From Plasmodiophora brassicae (taxonomy: Eukaryota > Endomyxa: Phytomyxea > Phytomyxea > Plasmodiophorida): a stretch of DNA of 64,000 bases. How positions within the stretch are numbered: the stretch's first letter is position 1; each line of letters starts with the position of its first letter. A program made the translations under genes and the position numbers. Below, one piece after another: positions 32,501-40,749 of this stretch. The notes beneath the pieces were generated by a model, which saw only the letters and a program-made list of their open reading frames with translations, did not search any database and was not told the DNA's origin. The DNA lies in NCBI GenBank assembly GCA_036867785.1, contig CP145419.1, positions 372,001 to 436,000 of the forward strand. The letters run 5' to 3'.

Positions 32501-35448
32501 GTTGTACGATATGTTCAAGTGCAGAAGCTTGGCAAGATTCAGCTTGTCAAGCCTAACCCGATTCACGATTAACGTTGCTTTCGGTGCCACTCTCGCGGGG
32601 ATTCACCTTCTTAAGCCGGCCTTGCGAAGCCCTAAGGTTTCCAAGTTGACGAACGCGCTCAGGTAATGGCCCAGATTCGAACGCGTCTTCTTATCGAGCA
32701 CGGCGTCGAGACCGTCGAGGAACAGGAACGTGAACTGGGCGCCGTTCATCTTGCCTCGGAACACGTTGAACATCATTTCCACGTTCTGGACGATCTCGGC
32801 CGTCACCAGCGCCGACTGATCCTCTCTTTTCGGGCGCACATACGCCAGAGGTACTGCCACCCAACTGGTACTCAGCGGTGAACGACACAGGATGAGCCAC
32901 GCGCAGGACTTACCGATTGGCTTTGAGGCAGTCTTGTCTGCGTCCCGCGCCTTCTCCCACGCCTTCACATCGAAATCGGGCTCCAGGATCCCTGCGTCCG
33001 GCTCGGCAAAGGTCTTCAACTCGGGCGGCATCTCGATCGTAATCGGCTGGATCTCGACGACGATGTCCTGGTGGCGTTCTCACGAATCAAGAGATGGTTA
33101 CGACAGCGAAGTTGCGATTGCAAACCTGAGCTGCGCCACCTTCCTCGCCTGCCCCTGGTGTCTCGGGATCCGCTGGGGCCACGCTCTCGAACAACGTCAG
33201 TTCGCCGATGCACCGAGCGATCCGGCGTTCAGCAGTCTCAGGCGGTTCAGCCACTACAATGCGCAGGTCAGCGGTCGGAACTTGCCCACCGCTCATCAGT
33301 GCAGTACCAGGCAGTGGGACATCAGGATTGACGATGAGCTCGCCAATAATGTTGAAGCTGGGATCGACAATGTGGACCTGGTCAGGGTGCAGCCGCCCGA
33401 TGACATCGTCGGCGTCCGCAGGGAATCCCGGTGCCCTGAGAACTCATTTGCTGTAAGCGAAAGAGATCGTGAATGGTGAACGACACGGCTATGCAGACCG
33501 GTAGTGGAGCAATCCATTCCCGTCCAGGACGGAATGCTCGAACCGCTCCTTGACGCTGTCCTCACAGCGAACCTTGTGGCCCAGACGAACCAAACAGTTG
33601 GGCGGGATCCTGAACGCAGACTCTCCTGCTGCACATCGGCGCGTTAGCCGCGCCCTTGTGAAAAGACGAGAAGCGCAACGTACGCTGTCCTCCAGCCAGC
33701 TCAACATTTCCAATAACCGCAAGGTCGGCCAACTGGACGGACAGGTCGTCCGGGTTCATGCGTGCCATGACGTTACCGTCGTCATCGAAAAAGAACGATG
33801 TCTTCGGGTCCCATTGCCAGACGTGTTCAATGAGATTCTGTTTGTTAAACAACGGTCAGCATAATAACGACACAACATCGGCCTGTTCTGTAGTTGACCT
33901 TAAGGGCGTCGTTATTGCAGTTGATCAGCTTATGCCCCGCAGCGGCAAGCGTCTTCGAGGTGTTCTCCGCCTGTGCGTCATCGCTAACTCTCTCGACCTC
34001 GCCGATCATCTTCCCAGTCTCGTCGAACACGTGCCCGAATTTGTTGGTCCGAGCCCACACGACACCCTGTCGTCAGGTCAGTTCGGAACCCGTGTTCAGC
34101 TTGAACAAGATCTGGAAGATAACGACGCACCTGAGCGTTGACGACGCCTCCTGTCGGATCCAGCGCGCTCTCTTGGAGCATCTTCTGAACATTCGGGTCA
34201 AGGCCTTCGGCAGCCATGAACCTGAACTTGGGCTTCGCCGGCTCTCCTTTGATATGGCCGTCAACCTAACAGTTGTGCAATAACCACCACAGCGGCCGGC
34301 AGCTACCTGACGGTTGAGGTCCAGGTACGCCTCCTGACTGAATAACGCTACCAACGACAGCACCGTTCCCGTCTACGAGTTGACCAGACGCATCCACACG
34401 CGCCCATGGCACGTTCTAAGGCATCGCAATCAGTGCACATCGTGGATACCGTACATGAACGTCGTTTTCGCACCTGAGAGTTGACCAGGACGCCGTCGTT
34501 CGTTAACCGGCTGTCCTGTAACATCTGCAGGACGGCGGGCGAAGCCGCCGGATTCGGCATAATCTGCAGTACAGGTGCCGCCACCTGCTGCTGGACGACG
34601 TCCCCGATAACGTTCCCGTTGCCATCAACAAGCTGCCCAGTCGAGTTCGCCTGCGCCCAGGGTTGCCCCTACGGTGGCGTTCACATGCGACATCGACAAG
34701 AACGTGACCGTCACGTTTCAACCTGAGCGTTGACGAGAACCCCATCTGAGCGCAACGCGCTCTGCTGAATCGCCTGGATGAGTTCAGGCGTGGCCGACGC
34801 GATCGGCCTGATCTGCAATGTCGTTTGGGGTGCCGCTTCCCGATCGCCTTGTTGCGGCTGCGGATGCTCGGCATCCACGATCTCACCGATCACGGCGCCA
34901 TGTGCATCGATCAGGTGACCTCCGGCATCTGCTTGCGCCCAGGCCACGCCCTGCATACTCGTTAGACGGCAATTTCCATCAGGTTCAGTCGTCGGACCGA
35001 CCTCCGATGTCACCAATGTTCCCTGGCTTGTCAGACTACTGTTCTGAATAGCTGCTCGAAGCTCAGCATTCGCTGACGCCACAGGACGAATGTACGACTT
35101 CCGATGCTTGTGGCCGTGTTGGCTGGACTCTGTCACCCACATCGTTACGATGCGATTCCACATGGATTCCAACTTCTTGCACCTGGTCGGCTGCCTGTTT
35201 CCGACGTTGCAAGGCGCGCGACAATGTGCCTGGTCGCCCCATCGACGACGTCGCCGTTGGGCAGGACATGCGCCCAGGGTATGCCCTGTTCCGGAGATGC
35301 TCAATCGGCGAGGCGGTTCATAGATGGAGAGACGTCCAGGTACGACCTGCTTGTCGGTTAGGACGCCCTCCTGGGTGACGCTGCTGGACGTCAGCCGGGC
35401 CAGGACGCCCGGGTCATCTGTCAGCGGCCTTAGCGACGCGCTCGGCAT
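20599..35448 (-). CDS. Giant multidomain membrane protein: N-terminal modules, LRR ectodomain, multi-pass domain, 23-residue repeat tail
   Basis: The coding chain runs from MPSASLRPLTDDPGV (35448) to a TGA at 20599-20601, interrupted by dozens of introns of about 50 bp; about 4,000 residues. Order: about seven exon-bounded modules (35448-33000); a linker with a helical FTFLFLDGLDAVLDKK region; LRRs (about 32900-28180); a multi-pass region (about 27520-25640); and a long Ala/Gln/His-rich tail of 23-residue repeats (25630-20820). A last exon (VGKALSGVSLQTLEAE to PAKPSRK) follows a splice at about 20768-20821. Joins were checked in many places, for example FRPFQ to DKYESVLEIASQVANTSNLL and STVHG to INAAQVTHQGAAL. 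No signal peptide was seen at 35448, so an upstream leader exon is possible. The layout suggests a surface receptor- or channel-like protein with a cytosolic tail; that is inference. Confidence 0.72.
20850..24640 (-). repeat. Array of 69-bp (23-residue) amphipathic repeats
   Basis: About 45-50 consecutive units of consensus hVDLDAaRQHAaSLASaAAsQ encode the C-terminal tail of the giant gene. The unit is 23 residues with a conserved VDL. start, an R/Q-Q-H core and an Ala/Ser-rich end. The hydrophobic and polar spacing is consistent with amphipathic helices, like apolipoprotein, perilipin or LEA repeats, though the length and consensus differ. The flanking upstream part (24640-25600) has looser ASPxGxAAQA-type helices. 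Confidence 0.9.
23500..24360 (-). repeat. 243-bp higher-order repeat inside the 69-bp array, about four copies
   Basis: The plus-strand marker gtcaatgtcggcgttggt recurs at 23541, 23784, 24027 and (diverged) 24270, exactly 243 bp apart. Each unit encodes 81 residues: two 23-residue repeats, a 21-residue one and a 14-residue short one (DAAWQQASSL.EHVD). Near-identity between copies shows recent segmental duplication. Confidence 0.92.
25640..27520 (-). other. Multi-pass membrane region of the giant protein
   Basis: Successive exons give hydrophobic segments: IEILINFLQTYSMVYVISLD with HITWPSLWLQIFSW; SLIVFKFFVIMGIPLLFIAW; VVAAILAFGVCLWW; YICAPFVFIFVVWYLIAWVI; TVFAVIYIIGVPLFFGRLI; FKLFQMFQKLAIVCVSLFV; ILSNAFVASAAVLAIMFRPF; and GVAAFLLLFAFNGLALGVFA. 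The pattern iLiNFLQ...WP..L, then YLYGAYQRRFRYFKLF and fRPF matches the C-terminal membrane region of large protist GCC2/GCC3-type and TRP-like proteins, as far as I recall that family. Predicted function is unknown. Confidence 0.75.
28180..32900 (-). other. Leucine-rich-repeat region of the giant protein
   Basis: Many LRRs are visible across exons: LNLARNQFASLDSVLDWL, LRHLYLGNNQLAKIP, LHTLRLGNNLIG, LTFLGLSGNVGLS, MQRLTLRSNRLAKLLG, VRLDLRSNKINVPL, LRVVDISGNPSLNV, VRILNLSNNNLSGVDGL, LKRLDLSNNLLEKS, LTTLVLKNNMLTSIEK and LLHLNISYNLFADS. Between LRR blocks sit segments of the form LLVLDDEPISDDERLNAIEF, LLTLDDEEISVEDRVAAIAT and LIFLDDAEVSIGEIM, an LRR-cap-like tail followed by a charged linker. 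LRR arrays bind proteins, and position before the membrane domain suggests an ectodomain. Confidence 0.85.
33000..35448 (-). repeat. N-terminal modules with introns at a shared position, about seven copies
   Basis: Each module reads G.pWAqa...G.lvD.nG.viGei, then a variable spacer with P.asp.l..mLq.s.L...GvLVNsQ, and is closed by a phase-0 intron just before the next G.pWA. The boundaries seen are DKQ|GIPWAH, TSE|GVAWAQ, NAQ|GQPWAQ, NSQ|NVPWAR, NAQ|GVVWAR, ALK|NLIEHVW and AAQ|DIVVEI. The last two modules are more diverged. Exon equals module, so the array grew by exon duplication. Confidence 0.8.
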
Positions 35449-36231
35449 CCGCCTCCTCCTAATGACGTATACGCTCTAGAGATCGATGCTGTACTCCACA
35501 GGGGACCGATCCACCGGTACATGGATACAGGTCCACCCGACCAGGGCATCGAAATCGACGCGTACTTCCCAATCTGGTCGTCTGCGGCGGTCCTGGAACA
35601 TGTTTGCTGTGATGTCGGGGGTAAAGAGCCGGTTCTATGGATCGGGACCTACGGGGTCGTTGCTTGGTACGAAGAATGGGACTCCTTTGAACCAGGTGGC
35701 GTCCATCATTTGCTCGCGAACGGCATTGGTACAAACGAGGACATCAGGTGCGTTTCTCTTGTCGGACGTGGTTCCGTGACCAGTACGACCCCGTTGCAGC
35801 TTGCGGATGGCGAATAGACGATGCACGAGCATCTGCCGGCCTGCCGGGCGTCGGTAATCGCGGGCGCTACTGGATACACCCTGATGATGCCTTCGCTTGC
35901 GGTTGGCATGCACAGGGCCCCGCATCCAGACAGCTGGCTGTCGGCGGGCGAACCCAGGATAGGTAAACGCAATGTTGCGCGTACCTGTTGTGTTAAGGGC
36001 CACGCGGAGTGGCAGCTGGTCGGCGATTTTGCTCGGGTGGCGACTGCCGGGGCGGGCGGGGCACTTGCGTGCGCCCATGAAGGCATCCGTTGACACTTTA
36101 CCGTCCCGATTGGACTGCGTGGGCGGTGTTTATTTATCGAACCAGTCGGGCTGCAGTGCGGGAGGGGGCGGTAGTTTGAGGTCGTGGTGGGCGCTGAGCG
36201 AGCGGGAGCCACTGCCACGGGAGGCCCAGGG
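35449..36231 (+). other. Stretch between the giant gene and the MA3 gene; possible small gene
   Basis: A plus-strand frame from ATG 35521 (MDTGPPDQGIEIDAYFPIWS, then VLWIGTYGVVAWYEEWDSFE) is protein-like for about 75 residues. It could splice at about 35749 to a short C terminus. Competing frames on both strands are open because the sequence is GC-rich. An upstream leader exon of the giant minus-strand gene could also lie here. No call is made beyond that. Confidence 0.3.
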
Positions 36232-38079
36232 ATGCCGAACGCGAAGCGGGGCTCGTTCTCGTCGGCAGTGCCGGCGGATGCGGACGTAGGCAAGCGAGAA
36301 TACGCTGGGCAGCGGTGGGGTGATGCGCTCACGGACGATGCCGCGTACATTGGCGAGGATCTTCACGCTCTCGACGACCACGACCCCAACTTTGATGACA
36401 TTCAGGACCAAAAGTATGCTGCTGTTTGCGCGCGTCCTAGGCGAACGAATGCACTAATTGGATGCAGGGTTCTGATGGGAAATTTTGTTCCACCGACCCC
36501 GTCTGCGGTTAAACGGGTGGTCCATAGCAGCGAGGTAAAGGCCACCGTTCAAGACTTGGTTCACAGGTTTCTTGTGTCCTACGACACGGATGCTTTCACG
36601 ACACAACTCGAAGAGATCAACAATGTCTCCTGGACATACGAAATCCCAAAGGTCCCGTAGCGACTCTAACCATTTTTGTACTTTGAGGAGCGCTGACGAA
36701 ATCATATCAGATCATCATATCCATTAGCTTGGATTGCACTGAAGAGCAGCGGGCTGCACTGTGCGATCTGCTTCGCCATCTTGTCAACCACGGCAGCGTC
36801 ACGCGTCGCCACGTCGAAATCGCGTTTGGCCGCCTGTTGAACCGTCTCGACGATCTGTCACGTATTGATGTGCATTGCTCTAACTTCAAGTTCGGCCTAA
36901 CGGTTACCCTCATTGATAGTGGATGTTCCAAATGCCGGGGAATTGTTCCGTGAATTCTTAAGAAGGGCCGTCGCGAACGGATACTGCGACAGTGATGCCG
37001 CCGAACTGATGAGACAGGTTCATAAGCTGGCTCTTACGTCTTACGCATACGTGCTTAATGTGATACGTTCTTAGGGGTCTCTGCTGAGGGAGAATCCGGA
37101 GGAGGTTGCTCGCGTGCGTCCTCTGATCGCGAAGATGGTCGACGCGTACCTTGGCAGCGAAGACGATGTCGAAGAGGCAGATCTAGCGATTCAGAAGATC
37201 GGCGCGCCTCAGTTTGGGCACGAGATCGTGAAGAAACTGATCTATGCGGCCACGGACAAGTCTGACCGGGACTGTGAATCCGCATGCAAATTGTTGGTGC
37301 ATCTCTCGACAACTGGCACAGTATGCCCTCTTGAGATTGAGAAGGTTCCCCACAGTATCGTCGAGCTATACTACTTTGCTTACAGTAGTTCTGCTCAGGG
37401 TTTCCAGCAAATCTTGGACCTCATTGACGATGTTATCACGGACATTCCAGGCATCGTTGACCACGTTGCATGCTTTGTTGCCCGTGCTGTCAACGACGAA
37501 GTTCTGCCTCCTGCGTTCCTGACGAGAACTCGGATGGATCTGAACTTTCACGATCTGGGGATACAGGTGATTGCTGGCTCTGTTATCAACCAATGATGTT
37601 CCAGTTAATTGCCTACTGTGCAGGTCATTGATCTCGCAGAAGCGTTACTGAATCTCCATGCGCCTGGACTTTACCTGTGCTCCATCTGGGACGAGAAGAA
37701 TGCTCCCGAAGTTCAAGTACGTGTGATCGTTGCACGTAACAATCGAAATAACAGTTTGCCGTAGGCGGCAATGGGTGAAATCATCGATGAGTTCCTTGCC
37801 GCGGAGTCCAGTGAGGAAGCGCGTCGCCTGCTGAAAGCACCTCACATCGGCCCTCGTTTCATCAAACGTCTGTTCACCGTTGCGCTTGATCGGGACCGAG
37901 CAGCCATCCAGTCTTTCATCGATCTGCTATCATCCCCCGCCAGCGACTACGACCGGTGCAACATTCGCAAAGGCCTCGACCTTATCCGCAGTTGCATCGC
38001 CGATCTCAAAGTCGACGTGCCCAATGCTCCCGAACTCCTAGACCATGTCACTGCCTCCCTCAAACACGTCATATCGTGA
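36232..38079 (+). CDS. PDCD4/MRF-like protein with three MA3 domains
   Basis: ATG at 36232 (MPNAKRGSFSSAVPADADVG). An acidic linker LDDHDPNFDDIQDQ, like the DPNYDD motif before PDCD4's first MA3, is spliced to VLMGNFVPPTPSAVK. MA3-1 spans SEVKATVQDLVHRFLVSYD to SLDCTEEQRAALCDLLRHLV and beyond. MA3-2 (about 37075-37590) contains RPLIAKMVDAYLGSEDDVEE, FGHEIVKKLIYAATDK, and GFQQILDLIDDVITDIPGI with LPPAFL. MA3-3 (about 37770-38079) has MGEIIDEFLAAESSEEARRL and RFIKRLFTVALDRDR. MA3 domains bind the eIF4A helicase. Animal PDCD4 has two and plant MRF proteins have four, so three is intermediate. The C terminus may extend by a further exon past 38079. Confidence 0.78.
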
Positions 38080-38305
38080 GCCATCCAGCGTTTGCACGGG
38101 AATTCTCTGATCTAGAGATCGAATACATTCTGATTACGTATTACCGTAATGAAAGTCGACGGTTGCGTTGATCTGCAGAAAGAGCTGTACGTTTTGGCAA
38201 TGAGATGATGCCCCCCCCAGTCCCACGGGCGGCGTCTGCGCGGCGCGCCAGGCTCCACGGAGAACCCCGCGTCATTTTCCTCTGGGCCGGTTCGTTCGTC
38301 GAGGG

Positions 38306-40693
38306 ATGGACCAAGTTGACGGCGTATCGTCGCCGCTGCGATATGGGGAGTCATCGTCTCCGGCGGTGTCGTCCGCGATTCCGAGGACGCCGTTGACGCC
38401 AGCGAGCAGCGGAGGCGTCCGTCGTGGGGAGCTGCAGGGTCATGGTGGGCGCCGTCCCGGGGTCCAGCGCCCGGCTGGCGAGCCGTTCTCCTCCGATGTT
38501 GGCGAATCGACGTCTGTCGTCTGGGGGACGACTGTCGACATTGGCGAAGCGCGGAATCGGTTTCGGGAGTTCTTCTTGACGTTTATTGATGAACGTACGG
38601 GGCATCCGAAGTATCCCGCTATTCTTCGCGAGCTTCGCCTGGTGTCGTCCCCGAACATCGGCCTCGATTGTGCGGACCTGGCTGAGGCAGACTATGGCCT
38701 GTACCAGCAGCTGATCACGTACCCGCAGGAGATTATCCCCGCGTTCGACACTGTTGTCAGTGAGCTGTGGGACCCGTCGGAGCGCGACCAAACCGCCATG
38801 ACGATCCAGGTTCGGCCATACAACCTGAAGGAGCACCACCAACTGCGCTCATTGGACCCTATTGACTTGGACAAGATCGTGTCCATCCGTGGCATGGTTA
38901 TTCGTGTCGGTCCGATTGTTCCTGACATGACTGTCGCATTCTTTCGGTGCAGTGTTTGTCACGCGGATACCAAAGTCAATGTCGACCGTGGTCAGATTCA
39001 GCAGCCGCCGCGTTGCGGTTCGTGCCAGACGAGAAACTCCCTTGCTCCTATCCACAACCGATGCGAGTTTGCCGACAAGCAGTTGATTCGGGTCCAGGAA
39101 GCCCCTGAGCTCATCCCGGATGGGGAGACGCCGCAATCGGTTGACGTTTTCGCCTGGAATGACCTTGTCGACGTTGTCCGCCCTGGTGACAGGGTAACCA
39201 TAACAGGTATCTTCCGAGCCGTTCCAGTCCGATTCAGTGCCAAGAAGAGAACGGTTCGCTCTGTCTATCGGACGTACATCGACGGGATCCACTTCCGCCG
39301 AACTGAAGCGGGTCGCCTCTCAGTTGAGCGCAGCATGTCGTCCGACGTTGCCCACCAAGAGGAAGACGACGCCATCCAGGAAATTATTGCTGAGCGCGAG
39401 GCCGAGGTACGTGCGCTTTCGCAGCGCCCGGATATTATCGACTTGCTCGTTGCGTCGCTGGCCCCGTCCATTTATGGGCACGATGATGTGAAACGGGGTC
39501 TCCTATGTCAGCTGTTCGGAGGAGCCAACAAGGACTTCAGCCAGTCCGGAACGGGACGCTTCCGCGGCGAACTCAACGTTCTGCTCTGTGGTGATCCTGG
39601 TACTGCTAAATCGCAACTGTTGCAATTTGTCCATGCGATTGCACCTCGTGGGATTTTCACGTCCGGCAAGGGAAGCTCTGCTGTCGGCTTGACCGCCTAC
39701 GTTGTTCGTGATCCGGAAACGAGGGAGTTCGTGATGGAAAGTGGTGCGCTTGTTCTTAGTGATCAAGGCGTGTGCTGCATTGATGAGTTTGACAAGATGT
39801 CTGCGACCACCCGTTCGATCCTACACGAGGTCATGGAACAGCAGACCGTATCCATCGCGAAAGCAGGCATTATTGCCACGTTGAATGCTCGAACGTCGAT
39901 CCTTGCTGCCGCTAACCCGTTGCACTCCCGCTACGACCCTTCCCTGTCTGTCGTTGAGAACATTCAGCTTCCACCGACCCTGCTATCCCGGTTCGACTTG
40001 GTTTATCTCATTCTTGACCGGATTGGAGAAAGCCACGACCGGCGCCTGGCCGCGCATATCATTGGCATGTACCAAGAAACCAACGGTAACGAGCGTGAAG
40101 TTGACGATCCCAGCAGGCTGCTTTCGATCCCGCAGCTGACGTCTTACATTTCCTACGCGCGATCGAAAATCAATCCGTCTATCTCTGAAGAGGCAGCTGA
40201 AGCACTTGTAACCGGCTACGTTCGCATGCGATCTCTTGGGCAAACCGCCAACAGGCAGATTATTACTGCTACTCCCCGTCAACTTGACTCCTTGATCCGC
40301 TTGTCGGAATCACTTGCGAAGATGCGGCTAAGCACGATCGTGACACAGGAGGATGTTCAGGAAGCTCTGCGGCTCATGGATGTATCTACTGGGCAGTCGG
40401 CAACCGATCCAACGACGGGCATTGTCGATATCGACATGTTCACTACAGGTATCTCGGCGACCGCCAGGCGCGAAATTCAGGAGCATGGGAGCAAGCTCGA
40501 GAGTCTGCTCAAGGCACTACCGGCCAAGGCGATACGAATGGGCGAGTTGATGCGCAGATTTAACGAACAGGAAGGCCTCGAACTTGGCAGCGCCGAATTC
40601 AAGCGCGTCGTCGATGTCCTGGCGGACATGTCAACCATCCGCGTCACCCAGCGCGCTGCGGGCGACAACTGCGAGATTCGGTACCTCGGCTAA
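38306..40693 (+). CDS. MCM4: DNA replication licensing factor MCM4
   Basis: Intronless, 795 residues. The N-terminal 65 residues are Ser/Thr/Pro-rich with SP and TP sites, as in MCM4 tails. The VWGTTVDIGEARNRFREFF entry and SLDPIDLDKIVSIRGMVIR are MCM4-type, as is the GDRVTITGIFRAVPVRF segment. A zinc-binding set (CSVCH, CGSC) lies at about residues 214-240. The ATPase core has Walker A GDPGTAKSQ (about residue 428), Walker B CCIDEFDKM (about 489), and the arginine-finger region SRFDLVYLI. A winged-helix-like C terminus follows. It forms the MCM2-7 helicase. The closest alternatives, other MCM paralogues, fit the N-terminal signature less well. It is one of the few intronless genes here. Confidence 0.95.
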   Translation: MDQVDGVSSPLRYGESSSPAVSSAIPRTPLTPASSGGVRRGELQGHGGRRPGVQRPAGEPFSSDVGESTSVVWGTTVDIGEARNRFREFFLTFIDERTGHPKYPAILRELRLVSSPNIGLDCADLAEADYGLYQQLITYPQEIIPAFDTVVSELWDPSERDQTAMTIQVRPYNLKEHHQLRSLDPIDLDKIVSIRGMVIRVGPIVPDMTVAFFRCSVCHADTKVNVDRGQIQQPPRCGSCQTRNSLAPIHNRCEFADKQLIRVQEAPELIPDGETPQSVDVFAWNDLVDVVRPGDRVTITGIFRAVPVRFSAKKRTVRSVYRTYIDGIHFRRTEAGRLSVERSMSSDVAHQEEDDAIQEIIAEREAEVRALSQRPDIIDLLVASLAPSIYGHDDVKRGLLCQLFGGANKDFSQSGTGRFRGELNVLLCGDPGTAKSQLLQFVHAIAPRGIFTSGKGSSAVGLTAYVVRDPETREFVMESGALVLSDQGVCCIDEFDKMSATTRSILHEVMEQQTVSIAKAGIIATLNARTSILAAANPLHSRYDPSLSVVENIQLPPTLLSRFDLVYLILDRIGESHDRRLAAHIIGMYQETNGNEREVDDPSRLLSIPQLTSYISYARSKINPSISEEAAEALVTGYVRMRSLGQTANRQIITATPRQLDSLIRLSESLAKMRLSTIVTQEDVQEALRLMDVSTGQSATDPTTGIVDIDMFTTGISATARREIQEHGSKLESLLKALPAKAIRMGELMRRFNEQEGLELGSAEFKRVVDVLADMSTIRVTQRAAGDNCEIRYLG

Positions 40694-40749
40694 GCTGATC
40701 TACTGCAACGTCGCATTATTCAGATGAATGAATAGTGTTAGCATCACTG

